From positions 1 to 6,075 of the forward strand of contig JANJXE010000430.1 in NCBI GenBank assembly GCA_024709185.1: DNA of 6,075 nucleotides, given 5' to 3'. The translations under genes and the position numbers were made by a program. How positions within the stretch are numbered: position 1 is the first letter of the stretch; each line of letters opens with the position of its first letter. Under the pieces are notes generated by a model that was not told the origin of the DNA, ran no database searches, and saw nothing but the letters and a program-made list of their open reading frames with translations. Source of the stretch: Paludibacter sp. (GTDB lineage: Bacteria; Bacteroidota; Bacteroidia; Bacteroidales; Paludibacteraceae). Of this stretch, positions 5,418 to 6,075 are shown in pieces.

Positions 5418-6075
5418 TTAATTGAAGATATATTTCAAACCAACCTGCAATTGCCACAAGTTATTGTAATTGTAACTGGTAGTATAGGTTTGAGTTGGAT
5501 AAACCATATTACCTTGGCTGTCTTTGATTTTATTGAACGAGAAAGTAGGTACATTGTTGGCATCTTTACTTTCATATTTCAAGATCTGACCATTGTTAGC
5601 CGATGACATGTTCACCGGAACTCCCCATTCGCTATTCAACAGATTGCTAAAGTTAAGTACGTCGAAGTTCAACTGAAGAGTATTGGTTGTGCTTCCGGCT
5701 TTTACTTTGAACTCCTGAGTCAGACGAAGGTCGAAGTTGTGTAACCAGGGTGCACGTGCACTGTAAGCTTCAGCATATTTACCCTTGTTGGCACTTAAGT
5801 ACTTATCCTGTTCCATGAATGCAAAGAAAGCGGTTTCATCTTCGGTGGTTTTAAATTTGATATCGCCTTTCGCAGCAGGAATGTAGATAAGGTCGGTACG
5901 AATACCGTCGCCGTTCATGTCATTCGAATACGAAAAACTGTAACCAAAGGAAGCAGCGCCTGAATAGAACAGGTTAATGATTGTTGCCATTTTATCTTTA
6001 GCATAGTTAACACGGTAACCTACAGAAGCAATCGCTTTCTGTGGAACAACGTACTGCGATAATTGCAGGTCAGGA
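5418..6075 (-). CDS. TonB-dependent receptor, Oar-like, C-terminal beta-barrel part (5' end outside window)
   Basis: The minus-strand frame is open to the right edge of the window and encodes the last 218 residues of a larger protein; stop TAA is at 5420-5418. The sequence is built of alternating amphipathic, aromatic-rich strands typical of a 22-stranded outer-membrane barrel. Typical features are YRVNYAKDKMATIINLFYSG, FGYSFSYSNDMNGDGIRTD, LIYIPA, then APWLHNFDLRLTQEF and TNTLQLNFDVLNFSNLLNSEWG. It ends in LWQLQVGLKYIFN, with an aromatic residue near the C-terminus as needed for barrel assembly by the BAM complex. The NGDG-LIYIP and 'FDVLNFSNLLN..WG' pattern is what I associate with Oar-like receptors that have an N-terminal carboxypeptidase-regulatory domain and plug. 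Those N-terminal domains, the TonB box and the substrate are outside the window. The ATG at 5990 is an internal Met, since barrel-like sequence continues upstream. The gene converges on recN. Confidence 0.88.
   Translation of the reverse strand, partial: PDLQLSQYVVPQKAIASVGYRVNYAKDKMATIINLFYSGAASFGYSFSYSNDMNGDGIRTDLIYIPAAKGDIKFKTTEDETAFFAFMEQDKYLSANKGKYAEAYSARAPWLHNFDLRLTQEFKVKAGSTTNTLQLNFDVLNFSNLLNSEWGVPVNMSSANNGQILKYESKDANNVPTFSFNKIKDSQGNMVYPTQTYTTSYNYNNLWQLQVGLKYIFN

Noticed and set aside
5988..5990. ATG at 5990 (minus strand) as the start of a small 190-residue outer-membrane protein
   Set aside because: The frame continues open to the window edge and the 28 upstream residues (for example VGYRVNYAKDK) read as a further beta-strand of the same receptor, so this is an internal Met.

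Overview
The window looks like ordinary chromosomal DNA of a Bacteroidota bacterium, probably order Bacteroidales or Marinilabiliales. The pointers are a Rpb6-like RNA polymerase omega subunit of the Bacteroidota type, a DUF4835 protein (a family I know only from this phylum), promoter elements matching the phylum's TAnnTTTG -7 consensus, absence of clear Shine-Dalgarno sequences, and an Oar-like TonB-dependent receptor. Genus cannot be told from the sequence alone.

Layout, left to right. (1) The 3' end of an apbE-type gene (FAD:protein FMN transferase) enters from the left edge. (2) A short intergenic region carries two copies of a self-complementary 8-mer and a -7 promoter element, then a two-gene plus-strand unit: bamD (outer-membrane assembly lipoprotein) and rpoZ (omega/Rpb6-like), closed by a hairpin terminator. 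(3) A second promoter starts a tight three-gene plus-strand unit: coaBC (coenzyme A synthesis), a secreted DUF4835 protein (linked in some annotations to type IX secretion as PorD), and recN (DNA repair ATPase). The spacings are 12 nt and 2 nt. (4) A strong, nearly symmetric hairpin terminator separates recN from a convergent minus-strand gene, the C-terminal part of a TonB-dependent outer-membrane receptor that runs off the right edge.

Functionally this is housekeeping: envelope biogenesis (BamD, DUF4835), transcription (omega), cofactor synthesis (CoaBC) and recombination repair (RecN), next to an outer-membrane transporter. The genes are intact except for the two cut by the window edges. 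No RNA genes, insertion sequences, CRISPR arrays or signs of horizontal transfer were seen, and I found no convincing new system. The points worth a second look are the paired palindromes and very short leader before bamD, the internal terminator/promoter boundary before coaBC, the altered active-site positions of the CoaC domain, and the uncharacterised DUF4835 gene locked between coaBC and recN.
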